Below the pieces are notes generated by a model. That model was not told where the DNA came from, ran no database searches, and saw only the letters and a list, made by a program, of their open reading frames with translations. The translations under genes were made by a program, and so were the position numbers. A DNA stretch of 64,000 nucleotides from Mesorhizobium sp. L2C084A000 (GTDB lineage Bacteria > Pseudomonadota > Alphaproteobacteria > Rhizobiales > Rhizobiaceae), in contig NZ_AYWX01000005.1 in the NCBI RefSeq assembly GCF_000502875.1, forward strand, positions 44,192-108,191, written 5' to 3'. Shown in pieces: positions 62,804 to 64,000 of this stretch. Position 1 is the stretch's first letter, and each line of letters starts with the position of its first letter.

Positions 62804-63355
62804 ATGGCCGCGGTCTCCCAAGGCTTCAAGACCGATCTGCTTGGGGCAATCCCAAGTCTGCGCGCGTTCGCCGTGTCGCTGACTCAAAATGCCGATAAAG
62901 CCGACGACCTCGTCCAGGAAACGCTCGTCAAGGCTTGGGACAAGCATGAGAGCTTCCAGCCCGGCACCAACCTCAAGGCCTGGCTTTTCACCATCCTGCG
63001 CAACGAGTTCTATTCGCAGATGCGCAAGCGCGGGCGCGAAGTGCAGGACAGCGACGGTATCATGACGGCCAGGCTTGCCGTTCATCCGGCTCAGCACGGC
63101 CAGCTTGACCTGAAGGATTTTCGTGGGGCGCTGGAACAATTGCCGGAGGACCAACGCGAAGCCATCATCCTCATCGGCGCGTCTGGTTTCTCCTACGAGG
63201 AGGCCGCCGAGATCTGCGGTTGCGCGGTGGGGACGATCAAGAGCCGCGTCAGCCGAGCCCGTACGCGCTTGCAGGAGATCCTGAAAATATCAGGCGAGGA
63301 CGAGTATGGTCCGGACGCAATTTCGGCCCAGGTAACGAGCTCGCCGGCAAGCTGA
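62804..63355 (+). CDS. ecfG: ECF sigma factor EcfG of the general stress response
   Basis: 183 residues of the ECF15 (EcfG) group. Sigma2 is at about residues 12-78 (LRAFAVSLTQNADKADDLVQETLVKAWDKHESFQPGTNLKAWLFTILRNEFYSQMRKR), and sigma4 at about 105-160 (LEQLPEDQREAIILIGASGFSYEEAAEICGCAVGTIKSRVSRARTRLQEIL). It directs RNA polymerase to GGAAC-N16/17-CGTT promoters, several of which are in this window. GACTGAGGC supplies the ribosome-binding site. Confidence 0.96.
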   Translation: MAAVSQGFKTDLLGAIPSLRAFAVSLTQNADKADDLVQETLVKAWDKHESFQPGTNLKAWLFTILRNEFYSQMRKRGREVQDSDGIMTARLAVHPAQHGQLDLKDFRGALEQLPEDQREAIILIGASGFSYEEAAEICGCAVGTIKSRVSRARTRLQEILKISGEDEYGPDAISAQVTSSPAS

Positions 63356-63368
63356 CCGCGATCGTGTC

Positions 63369-63740
63369 TCAAGCGCGTCCGCAGGCCGCGGCGACCGCTT
63401 GCACGAGGTCTTCACCCGAATAGGGTTTGCCAATCAGCCTGACGCCCGGAAACGATGCCTTGATCTCCTCTGCATCCGAATAGCCCGACGCAAACACGAA
63501 AGGTATGCCTGCCGCGCGCAGGCCGGAGGCGAAATCGATCGTCGAGACACCGCCCAGCATCAAGTCGACAATGGCTGCATCGAATCGCGTGGCGACCTCG
63601 CGGCCATCGACCTCGGTCAGGTCACGGGCGATCACCACCTCATCGGCGCCATGGTCGCGGCAAAGCTGCTCGACATCCATGGCGATCAGAAATTCGTCCT
63701 CCAGGACCAGAATCCGCAATCCGTCAAGCAATGTGGGCAC
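63369..63740 (-). CDS. Single-domain response regulator, FAT GUY-like
   Basis: 123 residues, a lone receiver: acidic pair Glu14-Asp15 (LVLEDEFLIAMDVEQL), phospho-acceptor Asp59 (AAIVDLML), lysine in LIGKPYS. The segment PFVFASGYS resembles the PFxFATGY motif of FAT GUY receivers (for example SdrG), which act in the stress phosphorelay to PhyR. The GTG at 63740 has AAGGAG nine bases ahead. It is convergent with ecfG; no EcfG promoter is seen upstream. Confidence 0.88.
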   Translation of the reverse strand: MPTLLDGLRILVLEDEFLIAMDVEQLCRDHGADEVVIARDLTEVDGREVATRFDAAIVDLMLGGVSTIDFASGLRAAGIPFVFASGYSDAEEIKASFPGVRLIGKPYSGEDLVQAVAAACGRA

Positions 63741-63885
63741 AGGCAAAGACTCCTTGAAACGCCGGAGTCATGATCGCTAATTCGCTTGCTGTCATTTAAA
63801 AAAGACATGTGGCAAGCGGGCGGAATCTCAATCCTTGCAACGGGAAACGCGCTCCTCCAAGAGCGGGCTTTCGAAGGGGGTCGAA

Positions 63886-64000
63886 ATGTCAGTCCAGAAC
63901 AATAGCCAATATCCTTGCGAGAACTGCCCATTGCGGCCGTTGCCGATTTTCCGCGATTTCGAAAAACAGGAACTGGCCTTCATCAGCAAATTCAAGAAGG
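63886..64000 (+). CDS. Crp/Fnr-family regulator, N-terminal part only
   Basis: The frame opens at the ATG at 63886 after GAAGGGGGTCG and runs past the window end. The first 38 residues include the FNR-like cluster start CENCPLRPLP, with two cysteines like the rhizobial FnrN/FixK-type oxygen-responsive proteins, then IFRDFEKQELAFISKF, the beginning of the cNMP-like domain. Cysteine content points to an FNR-type sensor, but the rest must be seen to decide. Confidence 0.75.
   Translation, partial: MSVQNNSQYPCENCPLRPLPIFRDFEKQELAFISKFKK

Noticed and set aside
1-64000. CRISPR arrays, prophage, transposases, rRNA operon, replication origin
   Set aside because: Looked for on both strands. No regular spaced direct repeats, integrase or transposase motifs, rRNA sequence or DnaA-box cluster were recognised.

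Overview
The window looks like chromosomal DNA of a Rhizobiales bacterium, most likely Mesorhizobium or a close relative. It is GC-rich and carries a set of alphaproteobacterial genes: trcR, small DUF1127 proteins, zapA beside a DUF4164 gene, rluD next to rpoH, a PhyR-NepR-EcfG stress locus, and a tkt-gap-pgk-fba cluster. Short palindromic intergenic repeats are scattered through it. No prophage, transposase, CRISPR array or rRNA operon was seen; one tRNA gene (Glu, CUC) is present.

Layout. 1-9 kb: housekeeping and small detoxification genes (polyprenyl synthase, MtgA, L32, an HxlR regulator with a divergent hydrolase, a GST, an ArsR regulator with an MFS carrier, a quinone oxidoreductase). 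8.8-10.3 kb: a 46-residue DUF1127 gene behind two palindromes, then a candidate small RNA and a doubtful ORF. 10.3-13.3 kb: trcR, then a WYL-domain regulator with two near-identical operator/promoters in front of its neighbours. 13.5-16.3 kb: a frameshifted glyoxalase-family gene, an SGNH hydrolase and a DUF899 protein. 16.4-24.3 kb: aldolase, PGK, a cation/proton antiporter, GAPDH and transketolase, all on the minus strand. 24.5-30.5 kb: zapA, peroxiredoxin, a metallo-beta-lactamase-fold hydrolase, rpoH, rluD and tRNA-Glu. 30.7-35.7 kb: Flp pilin, a VOC protein, a GST with a lysine/alanine-rich tail, and several small hypothetical proteins. 35.9-40.4 kb: a giant soluble hybrid histidine kinase with about seven PAS domains. 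40.9-47.1 kb: the phosphate operon pstSCAB-phoU-phoB behind a clear Pho box. 47.6-52.2 kb: an RTX-type GH16 glycanase with its type I secretion ATPase and adaptor. 52.2-57.1 kb: a ROK repressor divergent from a xylose-type ABC transporter, with ROK-like palindromes between them. 57.2-64 kb: a CHASE-type HWE kinase and the general stress response (GSR) locus (HWE kinase, DUF1328 protein, PhyR, NepR, EcfG, a FAT GUY-like receiver), ending in a truncated Crp/Fnr gene.

The strongest regulatory signal is a set of seven exact GGAAC-N16/17-CGTT sequences, the known EcfG promoter form. Four lie in the stress locus at phyR, nepR-ecfG, the HWE kinase and the DUF1328 gene. One precedes a small putative envelope protein. 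Two lie outside the locus, before a 78-residue unknown protein and before the secreted RTX glycanase. This suggests that polysaccharide cleavage by the secreted enzyme may be a stress output. Three genes (a VOC dioxygenase-like gene, a TonB-like gene and a small tail-anchored protein) are each interrupted by a frameshift; real decay and sequence error cannot be told apart here.
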